Numbered from the stretch's first letter, positions 38,394 through 47,123 are shown. The stretch: DNA of 64,000 nt from CBDCRK01 sp965220955 (GCA_965220955.1 CBDCRK010000017.1:1-64000), one strand, 5' to 3'. The notes: a model not told the origin generated them from the sequence alone. Numbers and translations are program-made.

Positions 38394-39914
38394 GTGCTTC
38401 TGACCCTAATGAGTCTGGGCGGCATAGCCCTGGTCGGCGACCATTCTCATCTGACCTACCAGCGCGACCTCCTCAAGGTTGCGACCGACTCGGCCAGCAT
38501 TGCTACGGTCCGCCACATGGCCACGCTCGATTCAGATTGGAGCGATGCCCAGGTGACCGAGGCGCTGCAACCGGTGGCCCGGCGCTACATCCTGGCCAAC
38601 ATCCCGGAGGGCAGGCGCGAGCGAGCCGGGGAAACGCTGGAGATCGAGCTGAAGCCCAACCGCGCCGCCGGCACTGTGGACATAGATGCCGAGGCCGACC
38701 TTGGCGGTGCCGTCTTTGGACGCTGGCTGTGGGGCAAGGTTGTCGACAAGACACACACGGCGAGCAAAACTGAGCGCGTTGGCGGCGTGACCGAGGTTGC
38801 CCTGGCCATCGATGTCACGGGCTCAATGAGCTATCATCTGACCGGCAATAATCGGTTCGGGCCGAATAGCCGTATGGAGATCGTGAAACGCGCCGCAGGC
38901 GAGCTTGTTGACATCCTGACCGCCGCGGGTGGTGAGTCCACGGCCGTCGGACTGGTCCCGTGGAGCTACCGCGTCCGATTCGACCAGGATACGGTGACGA
39001 GGTGGGAAGACCACGGCTGGGCGCAATATCCGACCGAGCGCTACTATCCGAATCCCTACCAGGGCAGTTGGAGAAGAACCGGCGCAAGTCCCTACCCGGA
39101 CCCGCACCGGCAAAATCCCTGGGGCGAGTGGCACACGCTTCCCGTAAAGCCCGGACCCTGGAGGGGTTGCGTCGACCAGCGCGACATGTCGGGCACAGAT
39201 CCGCCCGGCGTGTCTACCGTCCTGCCCACGGACACGCCGTTTACAATGGGCTTTTACACGCCGACGCTCACCTATCCGCAGGACATGTCAGTGTCCTTTC
39301 AGTGTCACGACGCCCCGCGCGTGCAGGACAAATGTTACAGCAATGGTTCGCATTCCCCGCAGCAGGAATGCGGCTATGACATGCCGCCGATCGTGCCGCT
39401 GACGACCGACATCGATAAAATGAAGAGTGCGATCAGGGGGCTGCACACGAGCGGCTCGGCCACCTACTCGACGCGCGGCATTGCCTGGGGCCACCGCCTG
39501 CTGGCGCCGGAGTGGCGGGACATCTGGGGCGATGCAACGCATCCGGTGGACCCGGAGCCCAGTTCCGGCGCGCAGAAAGCGCTTGTGCTGCTCACCGACG
39601 GCGAGGACAACCATTTTCGCAGGAGCATCGTGAATGGACATCGAATGAAGGCGTGCAACGCGGTCAAGGCGTCCGGCATCAAGGTGTTCACCATTGCGGC
39701 CATGGATCCGACCAGGGTCGGAGAGCTAGCGACCGGCCTCACGTCTTGCTCGAGCCAGGCCGACGACCCGGACGGCCAGTATGTGTTTGTCAACAACGCC
39801 ACGCCCGAGGAGCTGCACCGGCGCGTTCCAGCAGATTGGCGCGCAGTTGGCGCGGTTTCGGCGCGTATATTAGAGGAGACAAGAGAGGAGGTGGGGAGAC
39901 GGGAGAGGAGGTAA
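38394..39914 (+). CDS. tadG: TadG-like pilus assembly protein with a von Willebrand A domain
   Basis: A 506-residue frame. It begins with a membrane helix (LLTLMSLGGIALVGD) and the RDLLKVATDSASIA helix typical of TadG, then a vWA domain with MIDAS motif AIDVTGSMS near residue 145, and later LLTDGEDNHF and TIAAMDP. The start is uncertain: the frame is open up to a TAA at 38139, but no ATG or ribosome-binding site is present. GTG at 38394 leaves no positively charged cytoplasmic segment before the membrane helix. The upstream DNA is REP-derived, so the original start has probably been lost or replaced. TadG is thought to anchor or stabilise the pilus. Confidence 0.8.
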   Translation: MLLTLMSLGGIALVGDHSHLTYQRDLLKVATDSASIATVRHMATLDSDWSDAQVTEALQPVARRYILANIPEGRRERAGETLEIELKPNRAAGTVDIDAEADLGGAVFGRWLWGKVVDKTHTASKTERVGGVTEVALAIDVTGSMSYHLTGNNRFGPNSRMEIVKRAAGELVDILTAAGGESTAVGLVPWSYRVRFDQDTVTRWEDHGWAQYPTERYYPNPYQGSWRRTGASPYPDPHRQNPWGEWHTLPVKPGPWRGCVDQRDMSGTDPPGVSTVLPTDTPFTMGFYTPTLTYPQDMSVSFQCHDAPRVQDKCYSNGSHSPQQECGYDMPPIVPLTTDIDKMKSAIRGLHTSGSATYSTRGIAWGHRLLAPEWRDIWGDATHPVDPEPSSGAQKALVLLTDGEDNHFRRSIVNGHRMKACNAVKASGIKVFTIAAMDPTRVGELATGLTSCSSQADDPDGQYVFVNNATPEELHRRVPADWRAVGAVSARILEETREEVGRRERR

Positions 39915-40027
39915 TGAAGTAGAATTAGACAAGGTGGTCCAGGAGGACGGCGGTGAGGCTCCGCTTACCCAACCGGACAAGGCTTTAACCCTATAACAAG
40001 ACCTATAACCAGAAAGGAGGACCAACA

Positions 40028-40249
40028 ATGGCAACAATCACCCAACAGGTGAAAGGCTTTTTTCGCTACCTGCGTAACAACCGGGCTGTCTCGGCCCTGG
40101 AATACGCAATCCTGGCGGGAGTCATCACTGTGGGCGTTGCCGCAGCATTAACTACATTTTCCGGGAGTATCACAACGTTTATAGATAACCTCGGGACTGA
40201 GGTATCGGAGACTGATATAGGCGATATCGACATAGACCCACTAAACTAA
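40028..40249 (+). CDS. flp: Flp/Fap type IVb pilin 1
   Basis: A 73-residue prepilin: basic N-terminus with GFFRYLRNNRAVS, then ALEYAILAGVITVGVAAAL, the Flp signature with Glu and Tyr at positions 5 and 6 after the processing site. The residue before the likely cleavage site is Ala (NNRA-VSALEY) rather than the usual Gly, which may affect TadV processing. AGAAAGGAGG precedes the ATG. This is the major structural subunit of the Tad pilus. A second copy lies 68 bp downstream with a nearly identical leader. Confidence 0.92.
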   Translation: MATITQQVKGFFRYLRNNRAVSALEYAILAGVITVGVAAALTTFSGSITTFIDNLGTEVSETDIGDIDIDPLN

Positions 40250-40317
40250 TATCACCAACGGATTGAGACCGCCTGAGTCCAGTGGTCCGTTCCGTTAACC
40301 AGAAAGGAAGACCAACA

Positions 40318-40638
40318 ATGACAACAATCAAACGCTATACAAAAGGCTTTTTTCGCTATCTGCACAACAACCGCGCCGTCTCGGCCCTGGAATACGCGAT
40401 CCTGGCGGGAGTCATCACTGTGGGCGTTGCCGCAGCATTAGGTACATTTTCCACTGCTGTCACGGATTTTATAGGTAAAATCGGGACTGAGATATCGGAG
40501 ACTGACTGTAGGCGATATCGGCCAAATCGGCACCTAAGAATAATACCGCTTGAACAACGCCTCTCGTTCTTCGGCCACCGGGGGTGGCGGTGTCCTCTAG
40601 CGCGAGACGCCGCCCCCGGAATGCCGCTGAAGGATTGA
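40318..40638 (+). CDS. Flp pilin 2 with a frameshifted, extended C-terminus
   Basis: The first ~63 residues match Flp pilin 1 closely (GFFRYLHNNRAVS, ALEYAILAGVITVGVAAAL). After SETD the frame differs: the copy reads CRRYRPNRHL and runs on for ~40 basic residues to 40638. Removing one T near 40508 would give SETDVGDIGQIGT and a stop, a normal 72-residue pilin. So an insertion (or sequencing error) lengthens the protein to 106 residues. AGAAAGGAAG precedes the ATG at 40318. The extended tail, with two Cys, would be unusual on a pilus subunit. Confidence 0.8.
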   Translation: MTTIKRYTKGFFRYLHNNRAVSALEYAILAGVITVGVAAALGTFSTAVTDFIGKIGTEISETDCRRYRPNRHLRIIPLEQRLSFFGHRGWRCPLARDAAPGMPLKD

Positions 40639-40752
40639 GACGCCCCGAGTTCCGCTTGAGTCCGGTCGCCCGTTCCATTGTCGTTGCCTAATCATGTTCC
40701 AGGGTGTAATTATTCGGATGTGCCGGATACGATACGCCCAGAGCTTCGGCTC

Positions 40753-41815
40753 ATGCTTGGGATATTCATTGCCGTTATACTCGTTGCCGGGAACGGGCCG
40801 AGCCACGGCCAAGAGGCAGACGCAGAACCGGCCCGCGTCGTGATGGGTAATGCCCAAGCCGACGTAGCGGACGAGGCCAATGTAGGGGCGACCGACTCGG
40901 TCGCCCAGGCTTCAGCAGGGCCGGTGGTGACGCGAGCCGGGGCGCATGACGATTATGGTCGGATGGGTGTTCGATTGGCCGCAGGCTGTCGGATACCAGG
41001 CGAAGATAGAAGGAAAAACCCTGACTGTCATGTTTGGCCGCCAACTTCACACAACATTTGATCAGGTCCAGCTCTATCTCGGGGCGTACATCACCAACAT
41101 AGCCCTTGCCCCCGACGGTCGCACGGTGACGGCCTCCCTGACCGGCGACTACTATTTGCGGACATTTCTCATACTTAAGAACGGGACTACAAGGATTGTT
41201 CTCGATGTGATGGGCGATGCCCAAGGCGACGTAGCGGACAATACAGAGGCAGTGGACGAGGCCAATGTAGGGGCGACCGACTCGGTCGCCCAGGCTCAAC
41301 CCGAACTACCCCCTCACCCTAGCCCTCTCCCTGAGGGAGAGGGAAAAACCTGGGCCCCCACAACTGAGGCCGTCCCCGGGGATGTTCCCCCGGTCGCAGC
41401 GGACCCAACGCCCGAGATTGCTCCTGAAATCGCCTCTTCCCCTTCCCCTCCTGGGAGGGGTGCCGCGCAGCGGCGGGGTGGGTCCGCCCAGGCGTTGCCA
41501 CCTGGCCCGAACGAGGAACAGATAACAAGACAGAACGCCGGCCGTCCAGCGACCCTCTCACTGCGAACGGCAACTGAGACGCCGGGACCAAACCCACCCG
41601 GCCTTCGGCCACCCCTCCCGAGAGGGGGGAGGGAAAAACCTGGGCCCTCACAACTGAGGCCGTCCCCGGGGACGTTCCCCCGGTCGCAGCGGACCCAACG
41701 CCCGAGATTGCTCCTGAAACCGCCGCTTCCCCTTCCCCTCCTGGGAGGAGTGCCGTGCAGCGGTGGGGTGGGTCTGCCCAGGCGTTGCCACCTGGCCCGA
41801 ACGAGGAACAGATAA
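40753..41815 (+). pseudogene. AMIN-like periplasmic module upstream of the secretin, split by a frameshift
   Basis: From ATG 40753 a signal peptide (LGIFIAVILVAGNGPSHGQ) and a linker run to AGAHDDYGRM near 40965. The continuation VFDWPQAVGYQAKIEG and LTVMFGRQLHTTFDQVQLYL lies in the next frame (an open frame from 40946). One extra G in ATGGGTG at ~40964 explains the shift. The second part looks like the beta-rich AMIN-type domain of secretin-associated proteins (IVLDVMG ending). It then enters a Pro-rich linker made of REP-like repeats and stops at 41815. I infer it was once the N-terminus of the secretin, which lacks its own signal peptide. Confidence 0.6.
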
Positions 41816-42660
41816 CAAGACAGAACGCCGGCCGTCCGGCGGCTCCCTCACTGCGAACGACAACTGAGACGCCGGGACCAAACTCACCCCGGCCTTCGGC
41901 CACCCCTCCCGAGAGGGGAGAGGGAGAGGGAAAAACCTCGGAGCCCACGCCTGACACGGTAGTTCTATTCGGCCTAACGAACAGCCTTGAAAAGCTAAAC
42001 GAGGAATATGAAGTCGTGGCAGACCTTCATGCCCGAGCCCACGCCTGGACACTGCTCCTGTCGAGGCCCCTGCGGCAGAAGCAGAGGCGGCCTCTGTGGA
42101 TGCACCTCTCGGCGTGGCAGGCCCAACCCCGGAACCTCAACCCGAACTACCCCCTCACCCTAGCCCTCTCCCTGAGGGAGAGGGAGAAACCTCGGCCCCC
42201 ACAACTGAGGCCGTCCCCGGGGACGTTCCCCCGGTCGCAGCGGACCCAACGCCCGAGAGTGCTCCTGAAACCGCCTTTTCCCCTTCCCCTCCTGGGAGGG
42301 GTGCCGCGCAGCGGCCGGGGTGGGTCCGCCCAGGTGTTGCGCCCTGGCCCGAACGAGGAACAGATAACAAGACAGAACGCCGGGCCGTCCGGCGGCTCTC
42401 TCACTGCGAACGACAACTGAGACGCCGGGACCAAACCCACCCCAGCCTTCGGCCACCCCTCCCGAGAGGGGAGAGGGAGAGGGAAAAACCTCGGAGCCCA
42501 CGCCTGACACGGTAGTTCTATTCGGCCTAACGAACAGCCTTGAAAAGCTAAACGAGGAATATGAAGTCGTGGCAGGCCCAACCCCGGAACCTCAACCCGA
42601 ACTACCCCCCTCACCCTAGCCCTCTCCCTGAGGGAGAGGGAGAAACCTCGGCCCCCATAA
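41297..42660. repeat. Expanded repeat array inside the secretin linker
   Basis: Three blocks begin with CAACCCGAACTACCCC (41297, ~42138, ~42593), followed by the hairpin CCCTCTCCCTGAGGGAGAGGG. Three copies of a REP pair (CCCCTCCTGGGAGGGG ... GGGGTGGGT) followed by a ~100-bp segment (GAACGAGGAACAGATAACAA) start near 41447, 41736 and 42285. A segment with GGTAGTTCTATTCGGCC occurs at ~41960 and ~42510. Block lengths are not multiples of three, so the reading frame changes between copies. Confidence 0.85.
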
Positions 42661-44009
42661 CTGAGGCCGCTCCTGTGGACATGCGCCCAGCAGAGGTAGA
42701 GCCAGACCCTGCGCCCGCCCAACCCCTGACAGTTCCCCCCCCCAGCATCCCGGTCGCTGTTGTTGAAGACCAACCGCCGGAAGCCGAGTCAACCCCCTCC
42801 TTACTCTCCATTCCCGTCTCTCAGAGCCTGCTATTCCAGCTCGACGCGCCAGCCGCTTCGGTCTTTGTTGCCAACCCGGAAATCGCCGATGTGCAGCTCG
42901 TGTCATCCGGCGTGCTGTTCGTGGTCGGCAAGGCCGTGGGGCGGACTTCGCTGGCGGTGCTTGATGCCAACAGCGACCTGATCGCCGAATGGACAATAGC
43001 AACGGTGGTTGATGTGGAGCCGGCGAGGGCCGCGTTGAAGGGTGCGGCGGCTCTCAAGGACGTGTCCGTCCGCCAGCTCAACAGAGGGGTTGAACTCAGC
43101 GGCGTTGTTGGGTCAATAGCCGAGGCAGACCTGGCCCTGCGGCTGACAACAGCAGCCCTCCCGGACGAGATTCCGGTTGAAAACCGCATCACCGTTTCGG
43201 GCGCCCAGCAGATCAATCTCGAGGTGCTGATCGCCGAGGTGCAGCGCAGCGTGAGCGAGACGCTGGGGATCAACTGGGAAGTGCTCCCGGACATCGGCGG
43301 CAATAGAAGTCTCGGTTTGCGGGTCGGGCGATTCTTCTTTGATCAGGTGACCGGGGGGTTCATATCGGGAGTCTTGCCCGGAGGGCAAGCCGCAGGACTG
43401 TTTGGCAGCACGGGCGTCGATCCAGGCAGAACAACGATCCGGGGCCTGATAGACGCGCTGGCAACCGCCGGCCTGGCAACCGTGCTGGCGCGCCCCAACG
43501 TCACCGCCATCTCGGGCGAAACCGCCAGCTTCTTTGCCGGGGGGGAATATCCGCTGCCGGCCGGCTTTGAGGACGGCGCGATCATCTTCGAGTACAAGAA
43601 ATACGGTGTGCTGCTCGACTTTGTACCAACGATTGTCGACAACGGGCGGATTGTGCTGACCGTGCGCCCGGAAGTGTCGCAGCGCTCGGAGACCGACTCG
43701 CTCACAGTCACCGGGATCGATATCCCGGTCATCAATGTGCGCCGGGCGGAGACCACGGTCGAAGTTGGCAATGGCGAGTCGATTGTGATTGCCGGGCTGT
43801 ACCGCGACCAGAGCGAAGCGGTCGAAGCCGGCGTGCCGGTCCTCAAGGATATTCCGCTGCTGAACCTGCTGTTCGGCACACGGACGGTGCGCTCGAACGC
43901 AACCGAACTCATTGTGGTGGTCACGGCGCGGCTGACCGACGCGGCGATCATGCCCGACACGGCAGACCGACAGGCGCCCGGCCGCCACCTGCGCGGTTAT
44001 CATTATTGA
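42561..44009 (+). CDS. rcpA: Tad secretin (RcpA/CpaC)
   Basis: A 482-residue frame. After a ~75-residue Pro/Glu-rich N-terminus translated from repeat DNA, there is an N-terminal pilus-secretin domain (SIPVSQSLLFQLDAPAA, then VANPEIADVQL and VGRTSLAVLD), a BON-like region and the secretin core (GLATVLARPNVTAISG, FFAGGEYPLPAG, GVLLDFVPTIVDNGRI, IPVINVRRAETTVEV, VPVLKDIPLLNLLFG). This forms the outer-membrane pore of the Tad pilus. The ATG at 42561 gives no signal peptide; the export signal may lie in the disrupted AMIN module 1.8 kb upstream. As it stands the protein might not be exported. Confidence 0.88.
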   Translation: MKSWQAQPRNLNPNYPPHPSPLPEGEGETSAPITEAAPVDMRPAEVEPDPAPAQPLTVPPPSIPVAVVEDQPPEAESTPSLLSIPVSQSLLFQLDAPAASVFVANPEIADVQLVSSGVLFVVGKAVGRTSLAVLDANSDLIAEWTIATVVDVEPARAALKGAAALKDVSVRQLNRGVELSGVVGSIAEADLALRLTTAALPDEIPVENRITVSGAQQINLEVLIAEVQRSVSETLGINWEVLPDIGGNRSLGLRVGRFFFDQVTGGFISGVLPGGQAAGLFGSTGVDPGRTTIRGLIDALATAGLATVLARPNVTAISGETASFFAGGEYPLPAGFEDGAIIFEYKKYGVLLDFVPTIVDNGRIVLTVRPEVSQRSETDSLTVTGIDIPVINVRRAETTVEVGNGESIVIAGLYRDQSEAVEAGVPVLKDIPLLNLLFGTRTVRSNATELIVVVTARLTDAAIMPDTADRQAPGRHLRGYHY

Positions 44010-44059
44010 GGCCGGTGAGGAGAAGAAGGTGGTGTCTCAATTTGTATTTACCCTCTCCC

Positions 44060-44553
44060 TTTCCCCTTCCCCTCCCTGGAGGGGTGCCGCGCAGCGGCGG
44101 GGTGGGTCCGCCCAGCGGTTGCCCCCTCGCCCGAACGAGGAACAGATAACAAGACAGAACGCAGGGCGTCCGGCGGCTCCCTCACTGCGAACGGCAACTG
44201 AGACGAGGGGACCAAACCCACCCTGGCCTTCGGCCACCCCTCCCAGGAGGGGAGAAAACGGCGAGGTCGCGCTGCTCCCGCTTCCCCTCCTTGGAGGGGT
44301 GCCGCGTAGCGGCGGGGTGGGTATGCTCACGGCCGGTTGGATAGGAGTAGCGGGACGGAGGGAAGGATAATGGGACGCCGGGACCAAACCCACCCACCCT
44401 GGCCTTCGGCCACCCCTCCCAGGAGGGGAGAAAACGGCGAGGCCGCGCTGCTTCTGCTTCCCCTCCCTGGAGGGGTTGCGCTGCTCCCGCTTCCCCTCCT
44501 TGGAGGGGTGCCGCGTAGCGGCGGGGTGGGTTGCGTCGGCCCGCTGGGGAGAA
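44060..44553. repeat. REP-like array, left of the DUF559 gene
   Basis: Six or more copies of a ~40-bp unit in alternating orientation. One orientation reads ACCCACCC(C)-GGCCTTCGGCC-ACCCCTCC-AGGAGGGGA, the other has the loop variant GCCGCTACGCGGC. Pairs face each other around a short A/G-rich centre (GAAAACGGCG), as in BIMEs. The block includes one copy of the GAACGAGGAACAGATAACAA segment seen in the secretin linker. Nothing codes here. Confidence 0.85.
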
Positions 44554-44559
44554 AAGATC

Positions 44560-45072
44560 ATGAAGCTGAAGATCGTGCCCTATAACCCGCGCCTGAAAGA
44601 ACGCGCTCGGCACCTTCGGCAGCATATGACACGGGCGGAGGTTCTGTTGTGGCAACAGCTCAAGGCACGTCAGATGGAGAGCTGTGACTTTGACCGGCAA
44701 AGCCCTATTGATGAGTATATTGTGGACTTTTTTAGTAAGGATCTCATGTTGGCCATTGAGGTTGATGGAGTCACGCACAATAACGATACTGGACAGCAAA
44801 ACGATCAGCGGAGGCAGAAACGACTGGAAATGCTTGGCGTGCGGTTTTTGCGTTTTCAAGATGAGGAGGTCAAGCAGAACCTGGAAGGAGTGTTGACGGT
44901 TATTCGGGAGTGGATTAGAAAGAACACCCCTACCCCGAACAACGCCTATTCCGCTGGAGAGGAGAACTCAAGGGCAAAACCCACCCCGGCCTTTGGCCAC
45001 CCCTCCCAGGAGGGGAGAAAACGGCGGGACCGCGCTGCTCCTGCTTCCCCTCCTTGGAGGGGTGCCGCGTAG
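44560..45072 (+). CDS. DUF559 (Vsr/PD-(D/E)xK-like) endonuclease-domain protein inside a REP array
   Basis: A 170-residue frame. Residues 1-130 are a DUF559 domain: PRLKERARHLRQHMTRAEVL, LWQQLKARQM, then YIVDFFSKDLMLAIEVDG and GVRFLRFQDEEVKQNLEGV. The Asp of IVDFF and the E-V-D of AIEVDG fit the PD-(D/E)xK nuclease core. Start at 44560 follows GGGGAGAAAAG. The last ~35 residues (KPTPAFGHPSQEGRKRRD and onward) are translated REP DNA, so the original stop was probably lost when a REP unit inserted. It is unrelated to Tad function and flanked on both sides by REP pairs. Confidence 0.82.
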   Translation: MKLKIVPYNPRLKERARHLRQHMTRAEVLLWQQLKARQMESCDFDRQSPIDEYIVDFFSKDLMLAIEVDGVTHNNDTGQQNDQRRQKRLEMLGVRFLRFQDEEVKQNLEGVLTVIREWIRKNTPTPNNAYSAGEENSRAKPTPAFGHPSQEGRKRRDRAAPASPPWRGAA

Positions 45073-45575
45073 CGGCGGGGTGGGTATGCTCACGGCCGGT
45101 TGGAATGGGGTAGCGGGACGGAGGGAAGGATAATGGGATACCACCACTGCCGACTGACGGCTTTGTCAGGGAGCAGGGAGCCTGAGACGAGGAGACCAAA
45201 CCCACCCCGGCCTTCGGCCACCCCTCCCAGGAGGGGAGAAAATGGCGGGGTTGCGCTGCCCCTGCTTCCCCTCCTTGGAGGGGTGCCGCGTAGCGGCGGG
45301 GTGGGTATGCTCACGGCCGGTTGGAATGGGGTAGCGGGACGGAGGGAAGGATAATGGGATACCACCACTGCCGACTGACGGCTTTGTCAGGGAGCAGGGA
45401 GCCTGAGACGAGGAGACCAAACCCACCCCGGCCTTTGGCCACCCCTCCCAGGAGGGGAGAAAATGGTGGGACCGCACTGCTCCCGCTTCCCCTCCCTGGA
45501 GGGGAGAAAACGGCGGGACCGCGCTGCTCCTGCTTCCCCTCCTTGGAGGGGTGCCGCGTAGCGGCGGGGTGGGTT
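44979..45575. repeat. REP-like array right of the DUF559 gene, with a 221-bp tandem duplication
   Basis: REP units occur at about 44979, 45047, 45200, 45268, 45419, 45488 and 45537 in alternating orientation. The segment beginning TATGCTCACGGCCGG at 45085 is repeated at 45306 (221-bp period), each copy containing a REP unit pair and the hairpin CTGAC-GGCTTT-GTCAG. The array ends about 55 bp before the next gene. Confidence 0.85.
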
Positions 45576-45632
45576 GCAGCGTCCCGCTGCGCCGCCAGAT
45601 ATGAAACAGAAACACCACTGAGGATAACGCCT

Positions 45633-45956
45633 ATGCTTACCAACCCTCTGTCCCCCTTGCTTCTCGTTCTGCTGGCCGGATGGCTGCCAGTCGGAGTCGC
45701 TGGCTGTGCGGTGCTGCCAGTAGCGGTCATGCGCCCCCTGCCGTCGACTAGCGTCGCGCTGGCGGGGCTTGAGGAGACGCGGCGCAGTCTGACAGACGCT
45801 TGGGCGTATTCCGAGAAAAATTTCGCGGCCGTTGCAAACAACGAGCCGGTCGCAGCCTACGGCGCGACCCATGCGGCCTACCAGCGCTGGGTGAATGACG
45901 AGGTGCGGGAACTGCCGGACCCGTCGGAAACAATCGCCATCGGGGGTAGTGACTAG
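45633..45956 (+). CDS. Small lipoprotein in the tad cluster
   Basis: A 107-residue protein with a signal peptide (LLLVLLAGWLPVGVAGC) and a lipobox ending at Cys25. The mature part is helical (LEETRRSLTDAWAYSEKNF, then ATHAAYQRWVNDEV). Longer upstream frames run through REP DNA and are not used. I do not recognise the family. Position between the secretin and tadZ is where CpaD/RcpB-type outer-membrane accessory proteins are found, so a role in secretin function is plausible. Confidence 0.65.
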   Translation: MLTNPLSPLLLVLLAGWLPVGVAGCAVLPVAVMRPLPSTSVALAGLEETRRSLTDAWAYSEKNFAAVANNEPVAAYGATHAAYQRWVNDEVRELPDPSETIAIGGSD

Positions 45957-45967
45957 GGGATTAGGGC

Positions 45968-46924
45968 GTGCCGTCCATGGATGCTACCAACACGAACAGT
46001 ATACGCGCCTTTGCCGTCGATGCCGGGACGGAACAGGTGCTGAATCAGGCGCTGGCGGGCCGTGGCGCGCAGGTGCAGCGCGGCGACATTGCGATGGCGA
46101 TCAAAACCTTAGCCGCCTCCACATCGCCACGGCTGATCTTCGTCGATCTCGACGGCAGCGAATTTCCGGCTGGACGTATCCACGAGTTGGCTGGAGTGTG
46201 CGAATTTGGGACCCTGGTCATTGCCATAAGCTCGAACGACACGGCCCGCTTCACCCGCGAGATGCTTGCCTGCGGTGTCAGCGACTATCTGCCCAAGCCG
46301 GTGTCGGTGAGCGATGTTCACGAGGCAATAGCGAATGCGCTCGAAGACGTGACGGTGCACCTATACGCCGGGCGGATGGTCGCCTTTGCCAGCTGCGGCG
46401 GCAGCGGCGCAACAACCCTGGCCGCGGTGACGGCCCGGACCGCAGCGGCCAAGGGCAGCTATGTGTCGGTGCTCGACCTCGAGCGGCCGGCCGGAGCGCT
46501 GCCCTTGATGCTTGATGTTGCGCCAGCCCGTGGGCTTGACGAACTGCTCGACATGGCCGCTACCACAGCCGAACCGAATCCAGACCTGATTGACGGGGTG
46601 CGGACTGTGGTGTCGCCGCGGATTTCGGTCTACGGCTACCGGCCCAGCGACCGCCTGCCCCCACAGCCCGCCCTGGCTGCGGTCCTATGGCTGATACAAC
46701 ATCTTGCCAACCGCTCGCATCTGGTGATTGTTGACGGCCTGACGGATACCGATACGCTGTTTTCGGTGCTCGAAAATGCGGATGAACGAGTGCTGGTCTT
46801 TGAGCCAACACTGGTCAGTCTCAACCGGGCGGTCCACCGTCTGGCTTTGCTCGGGAAGGAAAGCCGGGTCATCCTTGGTCGAGAGCCACACGCGATCAAG
46901 CAAAAACGCGCTGGCCGCGGATGA
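45968..46924 (+). CDS. tadZ: TadZ/CpaE-like pilus localisation ATPase, truncated by a frameshift
   Basis: A 318-residue frame (GTG 45968, or ATG 45977). Residues 1-120 resemble a response-regulator receiver (LIFVDLDG, CGVSDYLPKPVSVSDV), as in TadZ/CpaE, and the rest a MinD-type ATPase. The P-loop is degenerate (ASCGGSGATTLA) with Cys where the deviant Walker Lys would be. Near its end the frame changes: after HAIKQ it reads KRAGRG and stops at 46924, while the expected C-terminus continues in another frame to 47123. One extra A in the AAAAA run at ~46902-46906 explains this. The protein positions the Tad machine at the cell pole in other bacteria. Confidence 0.85.
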   Translation: MPSMDATNTNSIRAFAVDAGTEQVLNQALAGRGAQVQRGDIAMAIKTLAASTSPRLIFVDLDGSEFPAGRIHELAGVCEFGTLVIAISSNDTARFTREMLACGVSDYLPKPVSVSDVHEAIANALEDVTVHLYAGRMVAFASCGGSGATTLAAVTARTAAAKGSYVSVLDLERPAGALPLMLDVAPARGLDELLDMAATTAEPNPDLIDGVRTVVSPRISVYGYRPSDRLPPQPALAAVLWLIQHLANRSHLVIVDGLTDTDTLFSVLENADERVLVFEPTLVSLNRAVHRLALLGKESRVILGREPHAIKQKRAGRG

Positions 46925-47123
46925 GATCCGCTATGCGCTGACCGGGCGCGACCCGGACGTGACAATGCCGTTCGAGCCAGCGCTGCCAGCAGCAACCAAT
47001 CACGGCTGGCCGGACCGGGCGCTGGGCAAAAAATACCGCAAGGCGCTTGACCAACTGATCGGCAACCTGACGCGGCAGACAATATCGCTGGCAACCGAGG
47101 CCGCGAATGGCGCACCTGCCTGA
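46907..47123 (+). pseudogene. Detached C-terminus of tadZ
   Basis: In the frame +1 relative to tadZ the sequence encodes NALAADEIRYALTGRDPDV, MPFEPALPAATNHGWP and KKYRKALDQLIGNL, which match the usual end of CpaE proteins (ALGRRPD, P-x-E-P, then a final helix). It has no start of its own. It ends 31 bp before tadA. Confidence 0.75.

Noticed and set aside
37871..38773. 300-codon open frame upstream of and overlapping tadG
   Set aside because: Its sequence is translated REP repeats followed by an out-of-frame reading of tadG.
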